Shown one piece after another: positions 38,469 through 47,929 of a DNA stretch of 64,000 bases. Each line of letters starts with the position of its first letter. Within the stretch, counting starts at the first letter, position 1. The notes beneath the pieces are model-generated. The model did not search any database, was not told where the DNA came from, and was given only the letters and a program-made list of their open reading frames with translations. The DNA is from Nonlabens sp. (lineage in GTDB: Bacteria > Bacteroidota > Bacteroidia > Flavobacteriales > Flavobacteriaceae), in the NCBI RefSeq assembly GCF_018401815.1, contig NZ_JAGYKG010000005.1, forward strand, positions 186,001-250,000, given 5' to 3'. The position numbers and the translations under genes are program-made.

Positions 38469-41400
38469 ATGATCCATTTCTACGGTAATCCATCCCAATC
38501 AGTTTACGCAGTGCACACCCAAGCACCGATCTCTACAGAAGATGATCATAAATTACAATGGCTTTTTGCCGATGCCCCAAAACTAGAAGCCGATTCTTTA
38601 TCTGGCTTTTTTACTGGACCTCGAGCTACGACCATTACGCCATGGTCTACTAATGCAGTAGAAATCACACAAAACATGGAAATCAAAGGAATTCTGCGTA
38701 TAGAGGAATTTCATGCGTGTACAGCAGACGCTGACTTTGATAAAATGTTGTTGCAAAAATTTGATGGATTAGATCAATCCCAATTTGATGTGCGGGTGCA
38801 GCCAGAAAGCGTTCTAGAAATAGATGATATCCCTGCGTATAATATGCAAGAAGGGCTATCCTTGAGCGATGACGAGATTGATTACCTCATAGCTCTTTCA
38901 GAAAAATTAGATCGAAAATTAACCGATAGTGAAGTTTTTGGATTCTCACAAGTGAATTCAGAGCACTGCCGCCACAAGATTTTTAATGGAACCTTCATCA
39001 TCGATGGAGAAGAAATGCCTACATCACTTTTCAAACTCATTAAAGAAACTTCTAAGCGCTGGCCTAACGGTATTGTAAGTGCTTATTCTGATAACGTAGC
39101 TTTTGTAGAAGGCCCACAAGCAGAGCAATTTGCTCCCAAAACGGCTCATCAACCAGACGTTTATCAAACCAGTCTTTTTGATTCGGTGATCTCTTTAAAA
39201 GCAGAGACTCACAACTTCCCTACAACTGTAGAGCCATTTAATGGTGCTGCCACAGGATCTGGTGGAGAAATAAGAGACCGTCTCGCTGGTGGCCAAGGAT
39301 CGTTACCGCTTGCAGGAACCGCTGTTTATATGACCAGTTATTCCAGACTCAATGAAGAACGACCATGGGAAAAAGGTTTTGAAGCACGCAAATGGTTGTA
39401 TCAAACACCTATGGATATTTTGATCAAAGCCTCTAATGGTGCAAGCGATTTTGGAAACAAATTTGGCCAACCCTTAATAACAGGATCTGTCTTGACTTTT
39501 GAGCATCAAGAAGGGGATCAGAATTTAGGTTTTGATAAGGTCATTATGCAAGCTGGTGGTATAGGCTATGGTAAAAAAGATCAAGCTTTAAAGAAAACTC
39601 CTGCCACAGGTGACGATATCATCGTTATGGGTGGAGATAATTATAGAATTGGAATGGGTGGTGCTGCGGTAAGCAGCTCAGATACCGGAGCCCTAAATTC
39701 TGGACTGGAATTAAATGCCGTCCAACGTTCTAATCCAGAAATGCAAAAACGTGCTGCCAATGCCATACGTGGACTGGTAGAAAGTGATCACAATCCTATT
39801 AAATCCATTCACGATCACGGTGCCGGTGGACACCTCAATTGTTTATCAGAACTCGTAGAAGAAACAGGTGGTATTATAGATGTTGAAAAACTTCCTATAG
39901 GTGATCCTACCCTATCTCGTAAAGAGCTGATAGGTAACGAGTCTCAAGAACGTATGGGACTAGTGATGGATGCAAAAGACACTCCTATTCTAGAAGAAAT
40001 TGCTGCTCGTGAGCGCGCACCTTTATACAAGGTTGGAAAAGTTACTGGAGATAACAGATTTACTTTTAGCGAGAAGGATGGTCGCAGCCCTATGGATCTG
40101 GCACTAGAAGATATGTTCGGTTCCAGCCCTAAAACTATTATGGATGATACCACCATCAACCGCACCTATGCTCCTATTTCTTATGATGGAAAAGATTTTA
40201 AACTATACCTCTACCAGGTATTGCAACTAGAGGCTGTCGCTTGTAAAGACTGGTTGACTAACAAAGTAGACCGTTGTGTAACGGGACGTGTGGCAAAGCA
40301 ACAAACTTGTGGAGAGCTGCAATTACCCTTAAATAATGTGGGGGTGATGGCACTAGATTACAACGGTAAAAACGGTGTAGCAACTACCATAGGTCATGCT
40401 CCTGTTGCTGCCTTAATTGACCCAGCAGCTGGGTCTCGCAACGCGATTGCAGAGTCGCTAACCAACCTTGTTTTTGCACCTTTAGAAAAAGGCTTGTCAG
40501 GTGTGAGCTTAAGTGCTAACTGGATGTGGCCTTGTAATAACCCTGGAGAAGATGCTCGTTTATACAGCGCTGTAAAAGCCGTAAGCGATTTTGCTATTGA
40601 ACTGGGAATTAACATTCCGACGGGTAAAGACAGTCTTTCTATGAAGCAAAAATATCCAGATATGGATGTACTTGCACCAGGCACGGTCATCATTAGTACC
40701 GTAGGGAATTGTGATGACATTACCAATGTGATTGAACCGGTTTTACAGCCTCAATACGAGGCTCCTATTTACTACATCAATATGAGTGGTGATGACCACA
40801 AATTAGGCGGTTCTAGCTTTGGGCAAACACAAAATAAAATAGGTGATGAATGTCCTACGATTATAGATAGTTCCGCTTTCGCGAAAGCGTTCAACACCAT
40901 CCAATCACTTATCAAACAAGGTAATATACTGGCAGGACACGACGTTGCTAGTGGTGGTTTGATCACTACGTTATTAGAAATGTGTTTCCCTTCTCAAAAC
41001 ATAGGAATGGAATTGGATTTCAGCCAAGTAGGTCACGATATGGTCAAGGTGCTTTTTGCTGAAAATGCAGGTATCGTACTCCAAGCAACCGACGACGGCG
41101 TCGAAGCCGAACTTGCTAAAACGGGCGTACCGTTCTTCAAAATAGGAACCGCTATAGACGAGGCCGTGCTGGACATCAACGAATTCATTATAGACGTTGA
41201 CGATATGAGAGATGTGTGGTATGAAACCTCCCATTTACTAGATCAAAAACAATCCTTTAACGGCACAGCAGACGAGCGTGCATTGAACTATGTGAATCAA
41301 CCATTAGAATTCAAGTTTCCAGCACATTTTACTGGAAAACTACCTGTATTACCTCAAAAACGTATAAAAGCAGCTGTTATACGTGAGAAAGGAAGTAATT

Positions 41401-42113
41401 CTGAACGAGAAATGGCACGTGCTATGTACCTGGCTGGTTTTGAAGTGATCGACGTACACATGACCGACTTGATTGCAGGTCGTGAAACTTTAGAAGACGT
41501 ACAATTTATAGCTGCAGTAGGTGGTTTTTCCAACTCTGATGTATTGGGAAGTGCCAAAGGTTGGGCAGGGGCCTTTTTATACAATGAAAAAGCAACTAAA
41601 GCGTTAAAAAACTTTTTTGCCAGACCAGATACTATGAGTATAGGAGTTTGTAATGGTTGCCAACTTTTTGTAGAACTTGGCTTAATTAACCCTAATCACG
41701 ATGAAAAGCCTAAAATGTTGCACAACAATTCTGGGAAGTTTGAATGTAATTTCACCAGTGTAGAAATATCCGAAAACAATTCCATCATGCTAAAATCGCT
41801 AGAAGGAAGTAAACTGGGAATATGGGCGGCACACGGAGAAGGAAAATTCCATTTCCCAAAAGACCGCAAGGCTTACCATATACCAGCAACTTATGGGTAC
41901 GACAGCTACCCTTCCAATCCTAACGGCTCAGACTTTAATGCAGCCATGTTGAACTCAGACGATGGTCGTCACCTAGTGATGATGCCACATTTAGAACGTT
42001 CTACCTTCTCATGGAATTGGGCGCACTATCCTGCTGATCGCAAGAATGATGAAGTCACTCCATGGATAGAAGCTTTTGTGAATGCAAGAGCTTGGTTGGA
42101 AAAGAAAAGTTGA
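38469..42113 (+). CDS. purL: Phosphoribosylformylglycinamidine synthase (large single-chain)
   Basis: This is the fourth step of purine synthesis, FGAR to FGAM with glutamine and ATP. The 1214-residue chain contains all modules of the proteobacterial type: an N-terminal PurS-like region, two AIRS-like halves (SEHCRHKIFNG with the catalytic His, PFNGAATGSGGEIRD, AGGHLNCLSELVEE, HDVASGGL), and a C-terminal class I glutaminase. The glutaminase has GVCNGCQ (nucleophile Cys near residue 1059) and the His-Glu pair in AAHGEGKF. The palindrome at 40874 is read as AFAKA. Confidence 0.97.
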   Translation: MIHFYGNPSQSVYAVHTQAPISTEDDHKLQWLFADAPKLEADSLSGFFTGPRATTITPWSTNAVEITQNMEIKGILRIEEFHACTADADFDKMLLQKFDGLDQSQFDVRVQPESVLEIDDIPAYNMQEGLSLSDDEIDYLIALSEKLDRKLTDSEVFGFSQVNSEHCRHKIFNGTFIIDGEEMPTSLFKLIKETSKRWPNGIVSAYSDNVAFVEGPQAEQFAPKTAHQPDVYQTSLFDSVISLKAETHNFPTTVEPFNGAATGSGGEIRDRLAGGQGSLPLAGTAVYMTSYSRLNEERPWEKGFEARKWLYQTPMDILIKASNGASDFGNKFGQPLITGSVLTFEHQEGDQNLGFDKVIMQAGGIGYGKKDQALKKTPATGDDIIVMGGDNYRIGMGGAAVSSSDTGALNSGLELNAVQRSNPEMQKRAANAIRGLVESDHNPIKSIHDHGAGGHLNCLSELVEETGGIIDVEKLPIGDPTLSRKELIGNESQERMGLVMDAKDTPILEEIAARERAPLYKVGKVTGDNRFTFSEKDGRSPMDLALEDMFGSSPKTIMDDTTINRTYAPISYDGKDFKLYLYQVLQLEAVACKDWLTNKVDRCVTGRVAKQQTCGELQLPLNNVGVMALDYNGKNGVATTIGHAPVAALIDPAAGSRNAIAESLTNLVFAPLEKGLSGVSLSANWMWPCNNPGEDARLYSAVKAVSDFAIELGINIPTGKDSLSMKQKYPDMDVLAPGTVIISTVGNCDDITNVIEPVLQPQYEAPIYYINMSGDDHKLGGSSFGQTQNKIGDECPTIIDSSAFAKAFNTIQSLIKQGNILAGHDVASGGLITTLLEMCFPSQNIGMELDFSQVGHDMVKVLFAENAGIVLQATDDGVEAELAKTGVPFFKIGTAIDEAVLDINEFIIDVDDMRDVWYETSHLLDQKQSFNGTADERALNYVNQPLEFKFPAHFTGKLPVLPQKRIKAAVIREKGSNSEREMARAMYLAGFEVIDVHMTDLIAGRETLEDVQFIAAVGGFSNSDVLGSAKGWAGAFLYNEKATKALKNFFARPDTMSIGVCNGCQLFVELGLINPNHDEKPKMLHNNSGKFECNFTSVEISENNSIMLKSLEGSKLGIWAAHGEGKFHFPKDRKAYHIPATYGYDSYPSNPNGSDFNAAMLNSDDGRHLVMMPHLERSTFSWNWAHYPADRKNDEVTPWIEAFVNARAWLEKKS
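40874..40889. repeat. Iterated palindrome, copy 11 (in purL)
   Basis: A perfect CGCTTTCGCGAAAGCG, read as Ser-Ala-Phe-Ala-Lys-Ala-Phe in purL. Confidence 0.9.
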
Positions 42114-42254
42114 TAAGGTGAGAACATTCATACAACCGACAACCATATTATTGCCGACCGATGACGAACCTTTCACCGTGCGGACGGTCTTCCGTCCACA
42201 TAATCCTTCTGGAAATTGTACAAAAAGAGACTTGAAAACTTTAGCATATAAAAC

Positions 42255-42298
42255 TGATAATTCCCCAAAAATTAGAACAGTAAGTTAAGTTCAAAAAA
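42255..42298 (+). mobile_element. Solo left end of an IS3-family element
   Basis: This 44-bp stretch beginning TGATAATTCCCCAAAAATTAG matches the left end of the IS remnant at 44555-44598 at 40 of 44 positions, same orientation. No transposase follows. It is probably a scar of an older insertion. Confidence 0.7.
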
Positions 42299-42302
42299 CA
42301 TT

Positions 42303-42310
42303 TATCTTTG
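42303..42310 (+). promoter_or_regulatory. Candidate -7 box next to the solo IS end
   Basis: TATCTTTG matches TAnnTTTG and lies five bases past the IS end. It is 152 bases before the ATG at 42463, so a long leader would be needed. Confidence 0.35.
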
Positions 42311-42462
42311 TATTATTAACTAAATACTCTCTTAGGAAAAGTCCACATTAGTTTGAAGACATAAACTATGTATCCATTTTTAAAAATTATTAATAATAAA
42401 ATGTTGTATTTCAAAAGAATATTCGAAAAAGCACTAATTAAAACACGCTAAAAAATAATGAT

Positions 42463-42855
42463 ATGAAAAAACTTTTTTTGTTTTTTGTATTAACCATCTC
42501 CTTCGTATCCTTTGCACAATCTGTGGGCATCAACACCACGTCGCCCGATGCTTCTGCTGCTATAGACATTACCAGTACTACGCAAGGTTTTTTACCACCG
42601 CGCATGACAAAAATCGATCGGAATGCTATTGCAGCTCCCGCAACCGGTTTGGTGGTGTGGTGTACCAATTGCGGTGTGGCAGGAGAATTGCAATTTTTCA
42701 ACGGCACGGCTTGGACAAAATCGGGCGTGTTGCCCGGCACGGCACAAGGGCAGCTGCAGTATTGGAACGGCACCGATTGGGTGGTGATTCCTCCCGGAAC
42801 CGAAGGGCAAACGCTTACGTACGTCAATGGAATACCCACCTGGAGCATAAACTAA
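42463..42855 (+). CDS. Small exported protein, SSTTKG/LPPRM family (paralogue 1)
   Basis: The 130-residue protein has a signal peptide (to about FAQ at 18-20). The motif VGINTTSPDASAAIDITSTTQGFLPPRM, common at the start of Bacteroidetes surface and tail-fibre-like proteins, follows. Short aromatic repeats FFNGTAW and YWNGTDWV come next, and it ends WSIN. It appears complete as a minimal member, but could be the surviving head of a longer protein. By hand count, 42661-42840 has 100 G/C in 180 bases, far above the neighbours, which suggests a foreign origin. Confidence 0.65.
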   Translation: MKKLFLFFVLTISFVSFAQSVGINTTSPDASAAIDITSTTQGFLPPRMTKIDRNAIAAPATGLVVWCTNCGVAGELQFFNGTAWTKSGVLPGTAQGQLQYWNGTDWVVIPPGTEGQTLTYVNGIPTWSIN

Positions 42856-42895
42856 CACAAATGCATATATTGTACAAACGCACCAACTTTAACTC

Positions 42896-44311
42896 ATGAA
42901 AAAAATATACCTAATCGTTTTACTATTCAGTGCCTTTTATTCCAGTGCACAAGTAGGAATAGGCACCACAACACCCGATGGTTCTGCAGCTTTAGACATT
43001 TCAAGCACCACGAAAGGGCTTTTACCACCAAGAATGTCCACCACAAAGCGAGATAATATTAATGCTAGCGCTGCTGGATTGGTAATTTACAACACCACCA
43101 CCAACACGCTGGAATATAAAACGGCTTAAGGATGGGTATCTTATAAAGACATGCCTGATGGAACTGCTGTTGGAGCAATGAACTATTGGGATGGCACCAA
43201 TTGGGTAAGCATTAGCCCTGGTGCCAACGGCGAGGTATTAAAGTTTGTTAATAACGCACCAGCATGGGGAATGGTTGAGGCAACTGTTCCCGATGCGCCA
43301 ACTATTGTGTCAGCGGTTGCAGGTAATGGTCAGGCTACAATTACATTTAACGCACCTGCATTTAACGGATATTCAACTATCACATCCTACACAGCTACTT
43401 CTTCACCAAATAATATTTCAGATTCTGTATCACAATCGGGCGATGGTACAATAACGGTATCTGGTTTAACTAATGGAACATCCTATACCTTTACAATTAC
43501 TGCTACTAATGCACTTGGCACAAGTGTTGTTAGCAATGTGTCTCAAGCAGTGATTCCCGACACTGTTCCCGATGCGCCAACTATTGTGTCAGCGGTTGCA
43601 GGTAATGGTCAGGCTACAATTACATTTAACGCACCTGCATTTAACGGATCTTCAACTATCACATCCTACACAGCTACTTCTTCACCAGATAATATTTCAG
43701 ATTCTGTATCACAATCGGGCGATGGTACAATAACGGTATCTGGTTTAACTAATGGAACATCCTATACCTTTACAATTACTGCTACTAATGCATTTGGTAC
43801 AAGTGTTGTTAGTAATGTGTCTCAAGCGGTGATTCCTGGAAATATTTATGATAATTTAGCTACAACAGCTTTCGGAATCGATTATGGGAATAAATCAAAA
43901 ATTGGTCAACAATTTCTTGCAACGGGTGGAGGCCAATTAGTACAAGTAGAGGTTAATTTATTTAGAACTAATTCACAATCAGGAACTTTTACTGTAGAGC
44001 TTTGGAGTAATATTGCAAATTCTACGCATCCTCTAGCCAAACTAGCAACATTAAATTCTTCTGACTGGAGTAATATGCCATTAAATTCAATTACTCCTTA
44101 TTCCATAACTTCTTTTACTCAAAATTATACCCTTATCGCTGGAACTTATTATTGGTTAGTGGTTAGTCAACCTGCAAATGGACCTGCAGCAAAACGATGG
44201 GCTATAAATGGTTCAGGATTAGGACAAACTGCAGAATATAATAATAATAACAGCACTTGGACAAATCTTGGTTCTTCGCAAAATTTTGGTGCACGTATTA
44301 AAATTAATTAA
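42896..44311 (+). pseudogene. FN3-repeat exported protein split by one in-frame stop (paralogue 2)
   Basis: The first part (42896-43129) has a signal peptide and VGIGTTTPDGSAALDISSTTKG, like paralogue 1. A TAA at 43127-43129 interrupts it. The same frame then continues GWVSYKDMPDG to 44311, so the two ORFs are one gene of about 471 codons. After YWDGTNWVSISPG come two near-identical fibronectin type III domains (93 residues each). A C-terminal beta-rich domain of about 150 residues follows, with VEVNLFRTNSQSGTFTVELW. No type IX C-terminal sorting signal is obvious. Either the gene is inactive, or the stop is read through or is a sequencing error. Confidence 0.75.
43286..43843 (+). repeat. Tandem 279-bp repeat encoding two FN3 domains
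   Basis: Two head-to-tail copies start with GTTCCCGATGCGCC at 43286 and 43565. They differ by only a few bases (for example TAT/TCT, AAT/GAT and CTT/TTT codons). This is recent duplication of a 93-residue domain. Confidence 0.85.
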
Positions 44312-44452
44312 AATATATTAGGCATTCAAAAAAATACTTAATCAATATGATAAAGTATTAAAAAACTGCATTGAAACTAGTTTGCGTAAACGAACACCAA
44401 AGATTAAAAGGGCGATACTATATGCTGCACCTAAAAAATTATATCTAAATAT

Positions 44453-44557
44453 ATGAAAAATAGTGCAATTTTATTATTACTTACACTATCAATAGTTTCC
44501 TATGCCCAAGTAGGAATAGGCACCATGTCGCCCGATGCTTCTGCGGTTGTAGACTGA
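44453..44557 (+). pseudogene. Truncated exported protein (paralogue 3) cut by the IS
   Basis: The ATG at 44453 opens a signal peptide (SAILLLLTLSIVSYAQ) and VGIGTMSPDASAVVD, the same family start as its two neighbours. The IS left end then begins and supplies a TGA stop at 44555-44557. In the paralogues the text after Asp is ITSTT/ISSTT, so the break is exactly at this point. The rest of the gene is not found after the IS remnant. Confidence 0.75.
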
Positions 44558-44617
44558 TCAATCCCCCAAAATTAGGACAGTAAGTTAAGTTCAAAAAAGA
44601 ACATTAAATTTACTGAT

Positions 44618-44893
44618 ATGACACGATGAAAATTTACTTCAAAATTTAAGACGAAAGTCGTTTTAGAAGCTCTTAAAGAGCAATAAACTACTAAGGAAAT
44701 TCCAAAACGTTTTGAGATGAGCGTACAGCAGGTAAATCTATGGAAACGGGAGTTTTTACAAGATGCCTGTACTGTATTTAACAAGGATAAAACTTCTAAG
44801 AAGAGTGATAAAGAGCTTAAAGAACAACATCTGTTAAAGGTTATTGGATAGCAAAAAGTGGAACTCGATTTTTTAAAGAACGTCTTGCGGTAA
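44618..44893 (+). pseudogene. IS3-family orfA remnant (HTH transposase subunit)
   Basis: Read from the ATG at 44618 the frame gives MTR*KFTSKFKTKVVLEALKEQ*TTKEI, then FEMSVQQVNLWKREFLQ and HLLKVIG*QKVELDFLKNVLR. The helix-turn-helix and leucine-zipper parts are clear. The three internal stops (TGA, TAA, TAG) can each be explained by one C-to-T change from CGA, CAA and CAG. Confidence 0.75.
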
Positions 44894-44916
44894 GACCACT
44901 ACCAACAAAGAGAAAA

Positions 44917-45318
44917 ATGATAAGCAAGAATCATTCTAAACTACGAATAGCCAAACAATGTGGTCTTCTAGGTATCCATAAGTCTGGATTATACTACAAA
45001 CCAAAACAAGAAAGTCCGCTTAATTTGGAATTAATGAAGCTGATGGACGAACAATATAATTACCATCCCTTTAAAGGAGCTACAAGAATGCACACACTTG
45101 GCTTACTCTGGATAAGGTTTTGATATTAATCATAAACGAGTAGAACGACTCTATTATAATGTTATGGGACTTAGAACTATAATGCCAGGTAGGCATACCA
45201 CTAAAAGGAACAAGGCTCATAAGACCTATCCTTATTTGTTGCGTCATCTAAAAGTTACAAGACCCAATCAAGTGTGGGCAACAGACATCACCTATATACC
45301 AATGCAGAAAGGGTTCAT
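44917..45318 (+). pseudogene. IS3-family orfB remnant (DDE transposase)
   Basis: The first frame gives SKLRIAKQCGLLGIHKSGLYYKPK and DEQYNYHPFKGATRM. Two frame changes near 45095-45118 then lead to FDINHKRVERLYYNVMGLRTIMPGRHTTKRN and RPNQVWATDITYIP, which holds the first catalytic Asp. After QKGFM the sequence departs from the family, so most of the DDE domain is lost. Confidence 0.75.
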
Positions 45319-45373
45319 GGAACAGTTTTTCGCCGATTGATTGTTGCTAACGCATTTCGTTTGTCGGGTAGTT

Positions 45374-45389
45374 CGCTTTCGCGAAAGCG
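45374..45389. repeat. Iterated palindrome, copy 12 (after the IS remnant)
   Basis: A perfect CGCTTTCGCGAAAGCG with TT/AA flanks, between the IS remnant and the metalloprotease terminator. Confidence 0.9.
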
Positions 45390-45433
45390 AATTGTTGAAC
45401 AAGCAGCATTTACAAACCATAATCTATGTGCAT

Positions 45434-45465
45434 AAAAAGGCCACCGTGCATAATGGTGGCTTTTT
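45434..45465 (-). terminator. Intrinsic terminator after the metalloprotease gene
   Basis: GCCACC / GGTGGC stem with a 9-base loop and A and T runs on either side. It lies 20 bp beyond the minus-strand stop codon. Confidence 0.82.
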
Positions 45466-45484
45466 ACAATAAAATTAAAACGTA

Positions 45485-47929
45485 TTATTTAGGGTCAAGT
45501 ATCAAATTAACTCGCGCTATTAAATCATCATAATGATAGCGATTTATAGTATTGCTGGAGCTATTCCTTTTTGCTCTTAACGTATTTTGAAGGGTGTTCA
45601 ATTCACCGCGAACTAATGCTCGCACGTCACTTTGTGCAATGTTATATCCTGCACGCGTACTGTTTTGCGTCATTAAATATTCCAATCTATCTACGTAAGC
45701 ACGTTGCAAGTTTCTTTTATAAATATCGATGCCGGCGCTATCAAAAAGGCCTTTACGCGTATCTTGTAATAAGTCTAATGCCGTATAATAATCGGTTGCT
45801 ACGGTTTCAGCATTAATGAGCCTGCCAAGTGTATCAAAATCTAATAAACTGTTCAAATGTCTCACTTGAACGTTGCGCATTTTTTCAAAATAACCGTCTG
45901 AATCTATGTTTTGAACAATGTTCTTGTCAACCAACCAGGTAGGTGTGTCAAACACGTTTTCCTTAATCCACTTCACAGATTTTTGTTGGGTTGCTTTTGG
46001 AACATTGGAATAAACAGTTCCCTCTTGAGCTGGTTTCTTCAGGTCCTCATGGACCCCTCCTACATTAGTTACAACATGACCAACATACCTAGAATACACC
46101 CCTAGCAGCTCTCCATATAACTCCTCTAGATCATCGTAATTGTTTGTTTGATCTGAGGTCCAATGAGGTAATTGTTTAATGACATATTTTAGATTCTTAA
46201 TTCCATATGTGCTTGCTTTCACGGGGTCATCCCCTATTGCTTCTGTCTGTGATTGAGGATCAAATCTACTGCTCTGACGACCAAATTTGTACTTTGGATC
46301 ACCTGCCTTTTCCATGATCCAGTCGTTCAAGGTCTTTATTTCTTGTTCTGGTGAAGTGGCGTTTGGGATCACCCGATAGCCCCAGTTGGCAGCATAGTGA
46401 TCATAAGGCCCCATCTGGCGTACAAATCGTATGTTATCATCACCAGGTTGTGCAATATAGTTGTACCTGGCGTAATCCATAAGACTTGCAGCAATACCAT
46501 TTTTTTGAGTAAAAGCTCCGTCTCTATAATCTTCGACCCGATAGGCATAACTAGCGGCCATATTATGTGGAAAACCTAAAGCATGACCTACTTCATGTGC
46601 AATTACTTGACGCATCATTTCTCCTATTTCTTCAGGCTTGGTGTTTAAGGTTCGAGCACTTGGATTTGCCGCTCCAGTTTCTAATAAATACCTATTCCTA
46701 TACGACCTCAAATGATTGTGGTACCAAATAATGTCACTTTCTATAATTTCTCCACTACGCGGATCGCTCACTGAAGGCCCGACGGCATTACGGGTAGTGC
46801 TGGCTACATAACGTACTACGGAGTAACGAATGTCTTCGGGACTAAATTCTGGATCCTCTTCTTTTGTGGGCGCTTCTCTTGCAATAATGGCATTTTTAAA
46901 CCCTGCTGTCTCAAATGGCTTTTGCCAGTCCTCAATACCTTGTTTAATATACTCCTTAAGGTTTTCTGGAGTTCCTGCATCTAAGTAATAGATGATAGGC
47001 TTCACTGGCTCTACCAATTCACCTCTTGCATAAGCCTCTGGATCTTTTGGCTCCAATCTCCACCGACGTATATAGGTTTTTTTATCTGCCTTTAGAGCTG
47101 TGCTGGAATAATCGATTTGATCTACGGTGAAAAAGCCAACTCGAGGATCGTTTAGTCTAGGCTGCATTGGTTCTTTAGGAAGAAGTATCATGGATTGGTT
47201 CATCTGCAAACTTATTGACCCCACAGAACCGTTAGAAGGTGGCTCGGCAGCGGTATAAGTAACATCTTGTATGACCTCAATATTTTCTGGAAATGATTTT
47301 ATCGAATTGATAAAACTTCTGTCTTTATCTAAGCTACGTACTTTATAGGCGCTTCTCAATCTAGGGCTCAAACCACTTATAGAAGGAACATCTGTACTGA
47401 AGAATTGAGTTACGTCAATAACTGTTGACGTAGAATCTGCGTCAAAAGCTAGGATATCAAAAGCATATAGAACAGGCTCGTAATTATTAACTTTTACAGA
47501 ATTATTAATCGCTGCAGTCTCATCTAGAGCTACTTCAGCATAAGACTTGACTTTTAATAAAATTTTATCTTGGAAACGCTCCCATGAAACTACTTGTTCA
47601 TTAGTTTTACTTCCTGCGTTCATGTAACCACCTCCTAAATTAGAGGGGATTTGAGCGATGCGACTTACCCATAACAGCTCCCTTTTTAAGAGATCGTTAG
47701 GTATCTCATAAAAAAAATCAGCTCCTACTTGATGGGTTTTAAAAAGACCCTCATCGGTAAGAGCTTCGCTTGTAATAATTTTATCGTAAGATTTGAATTT
47801 TGAATTTTTCTTACTGTTTTTTGATGCTGTTTCGGTAGTAGCATCTGCAACTACTTTTTGAGTTGATTTACAACCACTCACCCCTAAGGTCATCGCCAAG
47901 ACGAGGCTGGTAAACATTATTTTTTTCAT
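45485..47929 (-). CDS. Zinc-dependent metalloprotease lipoprotein (DUF5117/DUF4953 type)
   Basis: The 814-residue exported protein starts, I judge, at the ATG ending at 47929, giving a lipoprotein signal with VSGC (Cys20). An upstream ATG adds five residues. An N-terminal DUF5117-like domain holds ELLWVSRIAQ. The metzincin zinc site IAHEVGHALGFPHN (HExxHxxGxxH, near residue 445) is followed by a Met-turn-like SLMDYARYNYIAQPGDD. The Ser-Arg-rich C-terminus fits DUF4953. It is likely anchored in the outer membrane or periplasm. Substrates are unknown. Confidence 0.9.
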   Translation of the reverse strand: MKKIMFTSLVLAMTLGVSGCKSTQKVVADATTETASKNSKKNSKFKSYDKIITSEALTDEGLFKTHQVGADFFYEIPNDLLKRELLWVSRIAQIPSNLGGGYMNAGSKTNEQVVSWERFQDKILLKVKSYAEVALDETAAINNSVKVNNYEPVLYAFDILAFDADSTSTVIDVTQFFSTDVPSISGLSPRLRSAYKVRSLDKDRSFINSIKSFPENIEVIQDVTYTAAEPPSNGSVGSISLQMNQSMILLPKEPMQPRLNDPRVGFFTVDQIDYSSTALKADKKTYIRRWRLEPKDPEAYARGELVEPVKPIIYYLDAGTPENLKEYIKQGIEDWQKPFETAGFKNAIIAREAPTKEEDPEFSPEDIRYSVVRYVASTTRNAVGPSVSDPRSGEIIESDIIWYHNHLRSYRNRYLLETGAANPSARTLNTKPEEIGEMMRQVIAHEVGHALGFPHNMAASYAYRVEDYRDGAFTQKNGIAASLMDYARYNYIAQPGDDNIRFVRQMGPYDHYAANWGYRVIPNATSPEQEIKTLNDWIMEKAGDPKYKFGRQSSRFDPQSQTEAIGDDPVKASTYGIKNLKYVIKQLPHWTSDQTNNYDDLEELYGELLGVYSRYVGHVVTNVGGVHEDLKKPAQEGTVYSNVPKATQQKSVKWIKENVFDTPTWLVDKNIVQNIDSDGYFEKMRNVQVRHLNSLLDFDTLGRLINAETVATDYYTALDLLQDTRKGLFDSAGIDIYKRNLQRAYVDRLEYLMTQNSTRAGYNIAQSDVRALVRGELNTLQNTLRAKRNSSSNTINRYHYDDLIARVNLILDPK

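Larger units (their letters stand above)
42114..42462. other. Spacer after purL with hairpin and IS end
   Basis: This 349-bp gap marks the change from core to accessory DNA. It holds a GGACGG / CCGTCC hairpin (42182-42197, 4-base loop, no T-tract), a lone IS-end copy, and a promoter box. Short ORFs crossing it are not protein-like. Confidence 0.5.
44555..45318 (+). mobile_element. Decayed IS3-family element, right end missing
   Basis: The left end begins TGATCAATCCCCCAAAATTAGG. Remains of orfA (44618-44893) and orfB (about 44917-45318) follow. OrfA has at least three in-frame stops. OrfB has two frameshifts and breaks off shortly after VWATDITYIPMQKGFM, where the IS3 DDE core should continue. 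No right inverted repeat is seen. It is inactive. Confidence 0.82.

Noticed and set aside
42082..42288. 68-codon ORF overlapping the purL end
   Set aside because: It crosses the stop of purL in another frame and ends in the IS end, with no protein features.
43286..43843. Tandem repeats as a CRISPR array
   Set aside because: The units are 279 bp, contiguous and coding for FN3 domains.
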